64,000 nucleotides of DNA from Unio delphinus (Eukaryota; Mollusca; Bivalvia; Unionida; Unionidae): the NCBI GenBank assembly GCA_029339505.1, contig JAQISU010000182.1, positions 1,057,001 to 1,121,000 of the forward strand. Direction: 5' to 3'. Position 1 is the stretch's first letter; each line of letters starts with the position of its first letter. The notes beneath the pieces were generated by a model that saw only the letters and a program-made list of their open reading frames with translations, searched no databases and had not been told where the DNA came from. A program made the translations under genes and the position numbers. Positions 38,977-52,420 of this stretch are shown one piece after another.

Positions 38977-39836
38977 TGTTAAGTATATTAGATTTAAGTA
39001 ATTTATTTGTTGTTTAAATTGTTTGTTTGTCAGATTCAAATTTGAATGTTAAGTTTAAGATTCATTCATAGCGAGATATTTTTTTAAAAACTGGGATGAC
39101 CTGTACTTTACAAATAAACACCAGATGTTAACCTCATTTCTGATGTGGCATCAGAGTTGTAAACAAGCTTTTAAAATGATTGCTTGATTCCAAGGTTATT
39201 ATGGAGCTTTGTTGTAAACATCTTTCTATTTTTAGTTCTTGAGAGTAAAACTAACTGATTCTCATCTGGGTCATACGGTGTGTACGAGATTTTTTGAACG
39301 TAAATTTGTTCTAAAGATTCTAGAAGATCATGCGACCACTTCCTTGTTCACGTAAAAACAGGTATCTAAATTATGTTTTGAAGCGAACTATTTAGTAGAA
39401 GTTGGGCTGTTAGAATATTAAGTTGTGTTGTTTTGAGTTATTTTAAATTACCTTGTACTGGAAATGATTTCAATTCGTTTGGACCAAGAGGATTTATTTT
39501 GTTATTTATCTGGAAAACAATTGTGCTCATTGATATTCATAAGACCAGAACTGACTTCATCACGTGACATCGTCTTCCATCTTGGATGCTTCACTAAGAT
39601 TCGAACTGGGAATTACCGGTATTAGGATATTTTGTTACCAGGACTTTTGTAATTTCACTAGTGGATTATATTTTGCATTATCTTTGGATTAATTTTGGGA
39701 ATTGATTCTTAAAACCGTAATTTTTTTTTCTTTTCTTGAAAATATTTGTGCTCAATAAATTGTTTATTAAGTTTTTACAAGCTTGTAATTTTTACTCTTT
39801 CTATGTTACTGTTTATTCGAGTCTAAGCACGTAACA
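38977..39836. mobile_element. Solo LTR, copy 2 (860 bp)
   Basis: Begins TGTTA and ends TAACA (complementary), flanked by the 4-bp direct repeat CTAA (38973-38976 and 39837-39840). Collinear with the LTR at 1081-1981: the shared GGGTCAT segment lies the same distance from the end (about 577 bp), and the last 60 bp are nearly the same. No internal retroviral genes are adjacent, so it reads as a solo LTR. Divergence from copy 1 is substantial upstream of that segment, implying old insertions or subfamilies. Confidence 0.78.
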
Positions 39837-39840
39837 CTAA

Positions 39841-40540
39841 GAGAACCGAAATCGCATTCATGATGTATACTATTAGAGAATTCTAATGACTAACCGCGTT
39901 CTATGATTTGAGACACGGAAGCGAATGGGAGAACATAAACTGTAAAATAGTTTAATTATGCTATATCTACAAATATTATACTATATAGACTTCCTTTCTG
40001 TATGTTTAATATCTCTCACCGCTTGAATAGTTTATATGATATCAGTTACACAAAATAAATCCAACAGATTCGGCTTCGTCCGAAAGACATGGTCATGTGC
40101 GGTTTGCGTATTCATAAGATGAAAGTTGTTTTCCACGACACACAAGAAATTACAAATGCAGGTTTGCATTAATCACACAAACCCAACTTATCACTTTGTA
40201 TAATGTTTAACTCTACAGTATGGACGAAATGTGAATGAATGGGGTAAAATTTGTCCGGTGTGTCTAATAATATTGATGGGTGGACGTCATGCAAACGCCT
40301 GAATAATTGTACTATTCTTGTATGATACAGAAATAAGTATTGAATATGTTATCGAATGCGAGAACGATGAAAAGGTATGTAGTCATCTTAATTAATTTAG
40401 GAGAAGAAAAATGATTTGATTGATCATTCGTATCAAATGCGAGACCAATCTTGTAATATTAAATGAATATGCAATACCAATGTTATATTATTATATTCAT
40501 TGGATTTATCCTGGATTAATCGGATTTATGCTGAACTCAT
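39841..40540. other. Intergenic, nothing recognised
   Basis: AT-rich spacer between the solo LTR and the LINE fragment. Confidence 0.4.
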
Positions 40541-40544
40541 GGAT

Positions 40545-41600
40545 AACATGAAACAAGCTGCAGATGAATGATGATAAAACTGAGGCCTTTCTTATCACAA
40601 CAAAAATACTTTCTCATTCATAACATCTACGTTAAACAATAAATACAGCAACACCAACATTAAATTCATAAAGTAAGTACGGAACCTAGGTGTTACTGGG
40701 GGGGGGGGGGTAGTACTCTCAAATTGCACCAACATGTCATGAACATATGCAAGGCTGCATATCTTGAGCGCAGATGCATCAGCTCCATTCACAAATATCT
40801 TTTAGTTAATACCAGTAAAACACGTGTGTGTTCATTAGTAATTTCAAGACTGGATTAGTGTAGTTCACTTCTGTCTGGTTCGTTTCAATATCTACCCCAG
40901 ACACTTCAAAAAGTTAAAAACGCAGCTGCTCGGATCATCCTTAGAGTACCACGATCATAGCACACTACCCCACTGTTCTGTACCCTACCCTCCATTCAAT
41001 CCCGAGAAAAACATAAATGTTATCTTTTTTTTCTTTTCAGTGCTACATTTCAATAACGGACTCCAGTCCAACATACCTTTCCGACCTCACTTATATGTAT
41101 ACACCATCAAAATATTGAAACCCCTCTTCTGATAATCGTATACACATTATTCACACTATGAAAAGCTAAGTCATATGGACAGCCACGGATTACCCATTAG
41201 GCAGAGTAGGCAACTGCCTATGGGCCCCACGACTTTTATTGGCACCATCAGGGTCCCCCATGAGACCGTGACCGTGGGTCTGGGGCCCCAAAAGTTTGAC
41301 TGCCTATGGGCCTCCACGGTGCTTAATCCGGCGCTGCATATGGACAATGTTCTTTTGCATACCAGGGCCCATCAACATGTAACGAAGTTTCCACGGAATT
41401 TAGACACAAGGACACAGTTATCCCATTCAAGTGCGCTCTTAAAACGCACATATTTCCCCCGCAAGAACAAACTCCGTATCTTTAAATTTACTTTAAGACA
41501 TAAAACATATTCTCCGATTCTTTATCACCATTATTGTTCTGCTGGATGTTTTGATCCATCAAGCAAAAGTACGAAGCTAAAATAATTAAACATAAACTGT
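40545..41600 (+). mobile_element. LINE 3' fragment (non-LTR RT C-terminus), interrupted
   Basis: Read in pieces on the + strand: KLQMNDDKTEAFLIT (40555-40599), then VRNLGVT, RCISSIHKYL, SLLSGSFQYLP, LQKVKNAAARIILRVPRS (about 40905-40960) and, after a MITE insertion, FKCALKTHIF (41426-41455). This succession is the C-terminal half of a CR1/Jockey-type LINE reverse transcriptase and its tail. Stops, frameshifts, a 13-G tract (40698-40710) and the inserted MITE show that it is dead. The 5' part (endonuclease and catalytic RT) is absent, as usual for 5'-truncated LINEs. Confidence 0.8.
41180..41336. mobile_element. hAT-type MITE (157 bp) with 8-bp TSD
   Basis: Terminal inverted repeats CAGCCACGGATTA (left) and TAATCCGGCGCTG (right). 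It is flanked by an exact 8-bp target-site duplication CATATGGA (41172-41179 and 41337-41344). An 8-bp TSD with CAG..CTG ends is the hallmark of hAT elements. The interior is GC-rich (GGGCCCC) and has no coding capacity, so movement depended on a transposase elsewhere. It is inserted within the LINE tail; the 136-codon open frame across it is an artefact. Confidence 0.9.
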
Positions 41601-42198
41601 AATAATCTTGTAATAATTGACACGATACACAGCATAATGATAGTGGGAGAAACTATAAATACTTATACTAAAGCTTTTGTGCTTTATAGTTTAAAAATCT
41701 CAAACATTATTGGTTAAATCATGCATTTTGGCAGATTTGGTATGTGTATACAGAGACATTATACTTTCAAAACTGGAGATTTTTGTAATTTTTTTCTAAT
41801 AAACAATTTCATTAATATATATTGAGGAAAACATGAAGTAATATGTTTTGCCAACAGTAGTTTCAAACCAGAAGGAATATCGAGATTAAAAGAAGGTACT
41901 AGGTCTTATTAAACATCAAGTGTACGTGTTCAGGTACTGTACAGTTGATACCAGTTCCTCAATAGGATCTAATTCGGGAACGTAAGGCAATCACTGAGAA
42001 AAAAACATTACTTTAACAATCGCAAGATGTATTTAATTTTCAAACGTTAATGTAGGCTTTTATATTGGTGGTACCTGTTTCTATTTGCAATCAACAAAGG
42101 TAGAATGTGCATCACTGCTTGATTAACTAATGCGCTAAGAGTTTGTTTTCCTGATTTACAAAATCACATTATTTCACAGCCAGTGACACTGATTTTTA
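41601..42198. other. Intergenic, nothing recognised
   Basis: AT-rich spacer after the LINE remnant. Confidence 0.4.
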
Positions 42199-42278
42199 TG
42201 TATGTATGTATGTATGTATGTATGTATGTATGTATGTATGTATGTATGTATGTATGTATGTATGTATGTATGTATGTA

Positions 42279-42322
<44 letters not shown>
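42199..42322. repeat. (TATG)n then (TG)n compound microsatellite
   Basis: About 19 TATG units (42199-42277) merge into an uninterrupted (GT)n (about 42284-42322). Confidence 0.95.
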
Positions 42323-42326
<4 letters not shown>

Positions 42327-45300
42327 CGTCATCGTAATAAAAATCATCAACAAACGCTCCAGTTTCCGTGAGCACATTTTGTCATTTTACACCATTTAAA
42401 TCGATCAAGAACGACGCGGCAGACAGTCACGCATGCACACACGTACGCTAGTGTATCACTCATCAACGTTCTTACGTACGTATGTAGGAATCAACATAGG
42501 AAGATATCTATTTTAGCCGAGATTAACCTAAAGGTATCTTTCTTTAGACGATGTGAATTAAGTGTACATACTATAGCACACATTCAAATACAAGCTGAAG
42601 TGTGGTTCTATATTTGCTCTTCGAAATAGATGGTGAGTATTATCCATGCAAATATATATTTTGTATTTTGAAGACAATTCGTACTGACAATTTCGCTTGA
42701 ATAGGATACTTTATCGTGTTGTATGAATTTAATTTTATGTTGTGTTTGACCTTTGCCCGTGATTGAGGTACATTATGCTCTAGCTTGACTATTGCCATGT
42801 TTTGTATTCCCGATTTTGTACCATATTTATAATAAAATTTAAGTTAAAGGCCTGACCTTTCTTAGGAGATATATATCATATTTCTGTCAGGATTTCGGAA
42901 AATATATTGCGTATTAGATCCAGTAGGGTGTGTATACAGAGAGACATCGATAACCATTATTTAATCCTGTGTTAATATAAGTTTGTGAAATTCTGTGATC
43001 ATAGTGTATTGCTGTGTTTATAAATAATTGAAAAGGAATTATGTATTTATAGTATTAACTGGAATTACAAAGTTCGCGTTGACCTTTTGGACTAGAACAC
43101 TACGTTAAAATTCTTGTATTCTATGGAAATTAAATAATTTCTTGATTTTACTAAAGTGATTGGTTTTGCTTTTATTTGTTTGATAGCTTCAGACCATAGA
43201 CTCCCAACATGTGATGCGAATGCTTTTATTGTTAAAGTACTGCATGATAGTGTATCACTCAATCATGCTAAAATCTTTCGAAATGAATTTGTATTTGTTA
43301 CAAAACTCAAGTATTTCCTTTTGTCGCAGAAACGTTATTGTGATCAGCTAATATCGTAATGTCAGAAGGAGAGACCGGTGAAACATAATTGAAATTACAC
43401 ATCTTCCTAAAAACATTATACGTTACGTCTACCATGACGCATTAACTTATCGCTAGATGGAGGTTTCTAGTTGCTGTCGTAATTGGTAGTCTATTCTAAT
43501 AAATGCTCTTCTGTCTGGTCTTTATGCAACAGAATGCGTGATAAGACAGTCATTGCTCTAGATAATGTTGTAATTCGCCTTAAAGTAAACATCGCTTTGC
43601 AACAAAAGTGCAAGAGCATTTTTCAGTAAACGATACATTCTACTAAAAGGAACATACTTTTGCTCTGATGAGGAGGGCAACACATTTATTTTGTCTCGAT
43701 GTCGGGCAAAACATTTCAAATCATTAATTCTCCATATTAATTAAGGTTATTTAAATCAGAAAATCATAAAATTTGAAAGTTTCAATTACCGTGCAAAGTT
43801 ACTGATATACAAATATGTTGTCGCGAATAAATTGATACACAAGAAAGCTATACCATAAAATCAACGTAATTATCTTCAAAGTAAATCTAGACCTGAATTT
43901 ATGAATTGAAATCTAACAAATTAGTCTCGGCCTGAAGTAATAAACGAAGCACTAAAGTTCTTTCTACTTAATGGTCTTAAAATAAGCAACAAGAAGGCAA
44001 AAACCAATAAGATTCATAAATTGAAAAATATTTTATTTTCCTACATGCAAAGAAAAATGGTAACAATTACTAAAAGCTTGGTAAATAAAATCTTAAACAG
44101 TCATAAACGTTTTCCGTTCGCACAGAAGAGGCATAATATTAGAGGAGAGAAATAAGACGTGAATTCTTCGCCCAATATATTTCATTCTCTCAGAACATTA
44201 TAAATAGCTGTGAAAAGAAGGGCAATTGTACACGTGACTGCACCACACTAGTCAGTTTACTTATTCATTAGGTCATCAGTCAAATAAATTGTCCCGAATC
44301 TGTGCACGTTCCTGTGGTTACAGGCAAAATAAATTGTTGTCTTATTTATCAGAGATGACAAATGTTCTGTTGAACGATTTGCGAAAGTTCTTCAAGGTCG
44401 ACCTTTAATGCTGGCTAGACTAATATACATCGATCGCTTTATATCCTAGTTTACACCACTCCTGAAAGGAGTTATGTAACGCCATTATCGTGGATCAACG
44501 CCATCAGGCAACACTTGGCACATCATTTTAAGCAACTTAGTTTAGGAATGTATATGAATGGTTTCTTCTCCATATTACAAAGACATGTTTGAATAGCATT
44601 TACACCAATATATGACACATCAACCCTGTTCCTTAGACTAAATGTAATCAGAAGTAAACCTTAGTAGCCAAATTAATATGTAAAACTCAAGTATGTCATA
44701 TGAAGGCTCTAGTTGTTGAACCTTTGATTTGAATATACGGACTTGAAAAAAGTTTTTAATTCCATTTCATGCAATTCTAGTTTTGGCATGATTATGGTCT
44801 TGTCTTTGGAGCATTCATCATGGTGTGGCTTCATTTGCGTTTATCATAATATATCCAGTCTAAGTTTATATAACGCTCTCCAAATCTCAAACAGTTTATA
44901 CCCGGAGTTTCGAACTTTAAAATCAACGAAGTGTTCAAGTTATTGAATTCACCATGTCTAAATTTAAGCCACTAATATTGCTCACTAACTCAATGACAAA
45001 CAATATCTGGAGAGATTCATGACTGATTCAAAAAAAGAATCTCGATATTTCTAGTCAATATGCTTCACATAAACAAGTTAGTAGTTTGTCTTAAATCATC
45101 ATAAACTTGTGCTTGATAGTAAACAACCATAAATACTTTCCAAGTAATATTTTGTACCATGAAGTTAAATTTGATTACGCCAGATATTGAAGTTCTCACT
45201 AAGAGTTACATAGCTGTTGTTTCATGTCTCTAGACCATGAATATAGATCACGGCATATTGGGAATAAAAATTATTTGCGACCGTTGTTTTGAAATTAATT

Positions 45301-48215
45301 TTCGTTTGATGTTCTTGCTCAGACGTAACATTACATTACTCATATGGAAGTGCAATCAACCTGTAGTTTTTTTTATATAAAAACCCAAATTATTATTCGT
45401 GAAGATATGTTCAAGGCAAGAATCTCATTAAGTTCAGTAACAATAAATTTCACTTCTAAGGCTGCGCCAAATTGAGAATAATGCAGTGACTATTAACTGT
45501 AAGAGCAAAGAAGACAGAAACACTGTGCTGACCCAGCTCGTTATATTATTAGTTACAATTTGCATAAAATTAAAACTGATTCTGTTTTTACGCTTTTGAG
45601 GGTTTATTAATATGACACTTTTGTAATTTAAAATGTCTGCACGTAATAGGTAAATACCACATCCCATACTTACAACGTCTAATAACGTTTTATTCAACGG
45701 ATGATCATAAAAGAGATAATTACGTTCCCGCAGTAGCCATTCCATTGATTCATAAACAAAACAAATTTAAAACCATTTATTTTCTTTTGATATAAGTAGA
45801 GTTCTTTGTGTATGCCTAATCAAAACCGTATTTTGATATATATCAAATTGCCCGGAAAACAATAGGCTTTACGTCGCGATCGGTTGTTTTTTGTTGTCTG
45901 AGGCATTTTTTGTTTGTTGCTACACGTCAGCGTGATCAATATTATCGTCTTTTATACATAGTTTATTATTTAGTATTTAAAGCACAACATAATCGATAGT
46001 GTGCATCGGAGGTATAATTAGCAATTATGTATTGTCATTGCGATGAGGACCATTTTATGTGGTATAATTACAGATGTACAAGTAAACATAATACAGACGA
46101 AAGTGAGGTTCTTAACTGAAATTACAAGACAAATGTTTTTAATTTATTTTTAACAGCATAATTTACTTTTTAAGGGCCCGTCGTCACACGGAATATACTT
46201 TATCTAGAGCTGCATGTCATAAACAGTAAGGTTTCTTTTATAAAGGCTTGAGAACGGCATTCTATAACGATTGCTCCCCCTATAAAATTAAATTGTAAGC
46301 AACACACAGTGCTATAACTAGATTGCACATTTACAAAAACTAATCCTAACTTTTAATATCTCCATGAGATATCAAAGATTTTTTGTTTTACAGCGACATA
46401 GAGTAAGCTATGATAAATGCAAATGTGATGTTCAGCTTTCTTCTGTCGCGATTTCTGTCTCATTTAATAGAGACAATGTTAACATGTTCTTGATTCTGCT
46501 AAATTCGTAGAAATCGATATTTGTTTAATATTAATTTGAATATTCCTTTTACAAACCAAGTATTGTGCTATAATTTACAAGATGAGGCATTGCTGGAACA
46601 TCGGTTGAAATTTAAAAATACTTCTTCTGGTGATATATTATTTTTATAACCTTGGTTATGGAGGAATTTCAACTTTAAATATTGTGTTTACCATATCATA
46701 ATAGTCGATATGCCGATTAGTGCTTTACGATATGATTTTATAAAGATACATGGTTTGAATGAACTTAAAGCTTTATATCAATACCAGATTGTGTATGTAT
46801 TAAATTTGTACTGTGGGTTCTCTTCTCCATGATTATATGTATTAACATGTCTATATCTTGTGACTGAAAAAATACAACGATTGTTTGTTCAGAATTACTA
46901 TATCATTCTTCAGCTGAATCATTTTAACTGAATTTAAGTTTAGATGACTTAAGGTATTTATTTTTTTTAAAAACTAATCACTGAAATTACTCATTTCTCT
47001 TTGATACTTATTGGACTATATCATTATGTTGGGATTATTTGAATTCATGCAAGAACATATTTTGATTATAACATTGTGATACATCAAGAATATTAACACA
47101 TACATAATATTCCAGGCTAGTGGAGCATTAACATATTCACAATCGGTATTCATTCACAACGAAAGTGGAATTCATTTGGAATACTTTTGGACGTGTGTTA
47201 GATCGTTTAGGAGTATATATACATTAAACGTTAGCAGGCGCTTTACACATTGAAAAGCTTTATAGGTCAGAAATCATTCTGAATACAATAGTCTACAATT
47301 TTAAACGATTTCGACCATTCTATTATTCAGTAATGTAGATTTGTTGATCTATGTATCATCAAATGTTTTATTCTTTAAGATATGAAATCGAATAATTGCT
47401 TGTTTTGTCCTTTTGTAATGTTCTGAAGGACTTAAAGGAGCAGCCGGAAGTTCACATTTTTGCGGCGAATGATATATGACGTTATGGAAACAACCTTAGT
47501 CGTGTCTCCTCGGAGAAAGTGCACACTAAGGTACCCAAAGTGTCCCGAAGAATTACATACGTATGCAACGAATATATACTATGTGTTCCCATTCACAAAG
47601 GCTTTGTAATCAAGCCAATGTTTGATAGATTGCAGCAAGTAATGCAGTTTAGTTGGTTCGATACAATTGGTCAAATCAAAACTAAAATTCTAAACTAGGT
47701 CGTTTCATGCTGAACTGACACAAAAAACACATTTATTTATCATTAATTGGATATTACATACGAAGTGTTCACTATGATTGGATGTCATTAATTTCAGCGT
47801 GTAATATACTTGTTTCGATTGAAAATTCTTGCAACAATTCCATGTAGTCATTGTGTCTGTACAATTTTAACAAGAATGTGTTCAAACACGGGGAAGTATA
47901 AAAAGAACATTAGTATAACACAAATGTTGATCAAGCTTAACCAACTGCTACTTAATGAGTCATACAGTTTAATTTGTGTGACAATTTGTGTGACAATGAC
48001 TTGCAATAATGTCGACATGATTAAGCTGCTGGCCTACCCATACAATGAAGCTGATATAAATACAACCATAGATTACGATACGCGCTGGAGTTAAACCCAT
48101 GACTCTACTCGAATGAAAATCAAAGACCTTAATCTCTGTTTTTGTGAAATGAAAATACCTTTTTATACAGTTTCTAAGTTTAATAAATTAGAATTCCGTC
48201 CAGACATTTAAGAAT
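42323..48215. other. Long AT-rich stretch without recognised genes
   Basis: No domain motif, A/B box pair or long tandem array noticed. Open frames of 67-103 codons (43156, 44743, 45434, 47810) are unsupported. Confidence 0.4.
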
Positions 48216-48236
48216 GTACGTACATACATACGTATG

Positions 48237-48266
<30 letters not shown>
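48216..48266. repeat. (ATGT)n with perfect palindromic junction
   Basis: A TACATACATA run meets CGTATGTATG(TATG)n, giving a perfect 22-bp palindrome, TACATACATACGTATG and its completion, at about 48221-48242. Confidence 0.9.
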
Positions 48267-48267
<1 letters not shown>

Positions 48268-48271
48268 GGAT

Positions 48272-48518
48272 GGATGGCAGTTTGATGTCTATCACTGCGG
48301 CATCATGCCGCAGACATGTAGCATGATATCCAACATAGTCACATTATCCCGACACCAGGCCGACCAGTCCTAACACTAACCTCTTAATGCTGAACAACAA
48401 GCAAGGCAGCTGTTAGTATTATTTTTGTAAGTCTTTTTTATGACTTGGTCGGGGTTCGAACCCACGACCTCCCGCTTCCGAGATGGACGCCCTAACCACT
48501 AGGCCACCGGTGCGGTCG
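48272..48518 (-). mobile_element. tRNA-derived SINE, family A, copy 1
   Basis: The - strand begins CGACCGCACCGGTGGCC, with A-box-like GGCCTAGTGGTTAGGGCG and B box GGTTCGAAC: a tRNA-like RNA polymerase III promoter. A body shared with the copies at 49153 and 59167 follows (GGACTGGTCGGCCTGGTGTC, ATAATGTGACT, CATGATGCCGCAG). The 3' tail is missing; the element stops where a (TATG)n begins, and no TSD was found. Confidence 0.85.
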
Positions 48519-49137
48519 AAAACACATTAGTTTACTAACGATCTATCCCGAACAGGGTAAAGAACAACGAGAAGCATAACAAAAAGGAGAAACAACAGGA
48601 GAAACAACAGCATAATCAGCAACAGTACCAACAAAAGCGAACCAAAAAAGAAAATAAACGACAATGACATAAAAAAGAGACACATGATAAACCACATACA
48701 CAACAATGACAACAACATACACAACAGGAAGCACAAGCGAAGCAACACATTCAAACCCCAAAAACAAAGTAACACAAAAATCAGAAATTATGACAACATA
48801 ATTCGTAGAATGGACTGTAGAGAATAAAAAGCCAACCAAGACCAAATTAAATAGCCAGACGAAACGTTATTAAACAACAAAAAATGGGACTTTGACCACG
48901 ACCTTGAGGAAGAACATGTATGCAGCGACGTTTTAACTTTATTAGGTCAATAACCCAAAGCAAACAAAAAACAAATCAAAGCAAAAGAATAAACCCCAAC
49001 AGAAAGAAAAACAAAGACAATTCGTAAAGGACAAAACACTTTAAAATCATACAAACATTAGATAATTTCAGAGAGCTTACAAGCAACCAAGCCAAAGACG
49101 CAAATGGAAAGATTCAGATCAATACAAAGAAAACCCA
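48519..49137. other. A/C-rich intergenic DNA
   Basis: Strand-skewed: the + strand is rich in A and C (CAACA-type repeats). Leu/Val-rich open frames on the - strand (48527-48845) reflect this skew and are not convincing genes. Confidence 0.5.
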
Positions 49138-49152
49138 CAAACAAATATTCTT

Positions 49153-49362
49153 TGTTTGTTTGTTTAGAATTTTTAACGTAGCTTTAACAATTGTTCAGTC
49201 ATATCGCTACGATGTCTGCTATGAGGCATTTTATGGTGATGTCTAGCACTGGGGCATCATGCTGTAGACATGTTGCACGATGTCCCACCCAGTCACATTA
49301 TCCTGACACCAGGTCGACCAGTCCTAACAATAACCTCTAACCACTAGGCCACCGGGGGCGGT
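49153..49362 (-). mobile_element. tRNA-derived SINE, family A, copy 2 (internally deleted)
   Basis: Flanked by an exact 15-bp TSD CAAACAAATATTCTT (49138-49152 and 49363-49377). The - strand starts with the tRNA-like A-box part (GGCCTAGTGGTTAG), then jumps directly into the body (GAGGTTATTGTTAGGACTGG), so the B box and the rest of the head are deleted. The 3' end is a (CAAA)n-type tail as in the 59-kb copy. The intact TSD shows that this form inserted as a unit or lost the head later. Confidence 0.9.
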
Positions 49363-49449
49363 CAAACAAATATTCTTAATATTAAATATTCTGTTGCATT
49401 TATCAACACAACACAACGCAACACAACATATTATTGTACATATATCAAC

Positions 49450-49451
<2 letters not shown>

Positions 49452-49493
<42 letters not shown>
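49452..49493. repeat. (GT)n microsatellite
   Basis: Uninterrupted GT dinucleotides. Confidence 0.95.
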
Positions 49494-49494
<1 letters not shown>

Positions 49495-49572
49495 GACTTG
49501 TACAAAACCACACTAAATTCGTGGATTGCAATGGAAAGCAGGAAAACACTCAACATAATGACCATTATGTAT

Positions 49573-49691
49573 ATTTTAATAGCCCTAGTTCTAAAAACGT
49601 TGGATCATATTGGATTTTAATAGCCCTAGTTCTAAAAGCGTTGGATCGTATTGGATTTTAATAGCCCTAGTTCTAAAAGCGTTGGATCGTA
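49573..49691. repeat. 41-bp tandem repeat, ~2.9 units
   Basis: Unit begins ATTTTAATAGCCCTAGTTCT and recurs at 49573, 49614 and 49655 with 0-2 changes. Confidence 0.93.
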
Positions 49692-49744
49692 TGTTTCAGA
49701 AGAATTTCAGGCGAATAGTACTTTGAAGCGAGCAAACGACACAT

Positions 49745-50940
49745 ACTAAACAGGAAATTATGGGTACATGCGAAAATCATTACTTTTGCATGATTATACC
49801 TTTATTGTTGTCTCTTAGGTTTCAATTCCACTCTGCAGACATCAAGTAGGATAATTTGTAAACCAAACTGATTAATAATACGGGAAGCATACGTTTGTAA
49901 ATGTATGTTTCCAAGCGGTTTGCGTGTTGTGTTTCAAAGTTATTATGGAAGGGGGGAAATTACATGGTTGAAGAGATTAGAATAGCTCAGAATTTAGTGC
50001 AGACAAAAATCGATATGAGAGTAAAACGATGTTTATTATTAAATCATCTGTGTCATTACTGGATGAGTCGAAGATCCTATTATTGCAACAAAAGGAGCCA
50101 ATACCGATCTCCATGTTTTTAATAATATTCAGTGTCTTGCGTTTTGGGAACATTTAAGAGTTCATTGCAATCCGAATGTAAGAATATCTATTTAGAAAAT
50201 TATATTTCAAACTCTGGTTTTGAGCGTTTGCCTTGAATCTGCATTTTTTCTTTAGCATGCATTTATGAGGATTTATACGTTAGACTTGGAGACAAAGTCT
50301 GCTCCATTGTCATTTAATATATTTGTACACAGAGTATGTCTTATGAGATGCCGTAATAAACCAATGGAAGGTAACTAAACTCACGTTTCTCACCGAAGAC
50401 ATTTCAATAGACAAACGAACGTAATTTATAAAAAAAAATTACGCTTTAAAATGATAAGTTCGGAACATGACATGTACTATGATAAATTCATGTATAAAAG
50501 TATCATACAATTTGATATACTTCGTTGGTTTTTCCATATTTAAAGACAACACTCAGGATAACTATTATATGATACAAGTCACAGGCGATATATTTGAATT
50601 TAATAGTCTCTAATTTTTATACAATCTATGGAGTGTCATAAAAGATATTTTTGGTAAAATCTTATCTAGACATCAGCATGTTAATAAAAAAGGTCTCATT
50701 TGCTTTTTATACAGTGATGGATATCGCAACTGCTTATTTAAAGTCAAGCATTGCAAGGGAAGACACCGGACACGATCTCAAACTAATACATAGTTCTTTG
50801 TGTTCTCATTTTAGAGGATGTGCCTGTTATTGATAGAACATAAATTCAAAATGTGTTAATACCAAATAACACTTGAATATTGTCATGTTTCTAACTTCCC
50901 CACATATATATTTCCGTGTTAATCAACGAAGTAATCATAC
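49745..50940. repeat. Unclassified dispersed repeat, copy 1
   Basis: Collinear with 53940-54685. Shared blocks include CGTGTTGTGTTTCAAAG (49923-49939 and 54113-54129), an AATTACATGG block just after, TATGAGAG, TCATTACTG, TTCGTTGCAATC-like and ATATCGCAA.TGCTTATT. The two copies are clearly related but diverged. Short open frames in the two copies are not conserved as proteins, so this looks like a non-coding mobile element or old duplication. Confidence 0.6.
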
Positions 50941-52296
50941 GCCATTACACAATCGCGCTTGCTTCCAACATTGGAAAAATAAATTGAACGACTAACAGAG
51001 TATAGTAAAAGAAAAAATCACCAATAAAGATTATCTCATCTTTCAGTCATTATCTTACGATAGCTTTGAATTGAGCTTGAAGTTTAAAATGTAGACATCG
51101 ACCGTAGACATCAGCTCGGCAAATGTGCTAAACTTCTTCGTGTAGGAATAGTGTACACTTGCCACCATGCTTGTTTTATAGGCTTACATAAATCTGGTAG
51201 AGATTCGGCTGTTATCGGTTATGGGCATAACTTTGACACTATATAAAACATGTCTATAGTGCAATAATTCAAAGTATGTGGCCATATTATAAGCCTATAT
51301 AAAGAATATGGTCTTGCTTTTCATTTGTATGTGTGCTGTGTTGGACATTTCTTGGGAGCTAACTTCTTTGTACACTTTAGCTATGCCATGGTACCTATGA
51401 CCCTATTTTCTTAGTCATGAAAACCAGTTTCATACCTGTGTGGTGATGTTGGTGTTTCCTTCATGTAGTTGGTTTATCATTATTCAGTTAATCAGTCTTA
51501 TTGTAGGTGTTGTTGTAGTGTTTTATGCATTTTTTCAGCACACGATGGCGGCCAGTATTAACAGTGGAGGACGAACCGGGATAAAACCACGGAAAGAAAG
51601 AACCACCGACCCACGAGAATCAAACTTGTGCATGCCAAACATCTCTAGTTATTGTTTGTTCATGCAGATATAACAGGAAGTGATATTTTGTTTTAAAATT
51701 TCAGTCTTTGTACTTCTGTATACGTTTAGCTAATGTAAACTCACTTGACATTTCGTACGTTTGTGTCATTTTATGTTCTTAACTTCACACAGAAGATTTA
51801 AATCTTCCGATTACGTTTACCCGACAGATGCTTTGCATAGATAATGCTTATATATTCTGATCCAAGCGTTCAATGCAAGTACATTTGATAGGTTCAATAA
51901 ATCCATCCAATTAGCAAGCATATATTAATGTTTAATTAGATCTAGGGAGTTGAGGTTTTTCTTTTGAAATTTTGCAATTTTGATAAGGGCATTACATTAT
52001 CAATCAACTCAGTAGAATTCTTTCTAGTGATAGAGATTGATATGGTTAGATACGTATGTGTGTGTCATCGTAACACTGCTAGCATATTGAACGCTTTACG
52101 AGGCAGATGCTACTTTAAGAATCAACCATATATCAACAGTATAATCCAAAGATGATAGCCGGATGTGGAAACAGAATACCTTATGCTGAAAGATAGGAGG
52201 GGAAATATTTTGCGAAGTAAGGTTCAATGAATATTGCGATTAATAGTATTTCAATGTGAAAAAAGTAAAGGACGTTATATAGTGTCACCCGGAAAG
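50941..52296. other. Intergenic; possible repeat fragment near 51540-51620
   Basis: Mostly anonymous AT-rich DNA. A more GC-rich patch at about 51540-51620 (GATGGCGGCCAGTATTAACA start) stands out and may be a repeat fragment; not classified. Confidence 0.35.
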
Positions 52297-52397
<101 letters not shown>

Positions 52398-52420
52398 AAA
52401 TAAACACATACTCATGCACT

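Noticed and set aside
41175..41585. 136-codon open frame
   Set aside because: It runs across a hAT MITE inserted in a LINE tail; the frame does not follow the LINE protein.
48440..48518. Functional tRNA gene
   Set aside because: A and B boxes are present but the sequence is the head of a SINE with two more copies nearby, and it continues into a shared SINE body.
48527..48845. Leu/Val-rich membrane-protein-like frames on the - strand
   Set aside because: Caused by A/C strand skew of simple repeats; two overlapping frames look equally hydrophobic.
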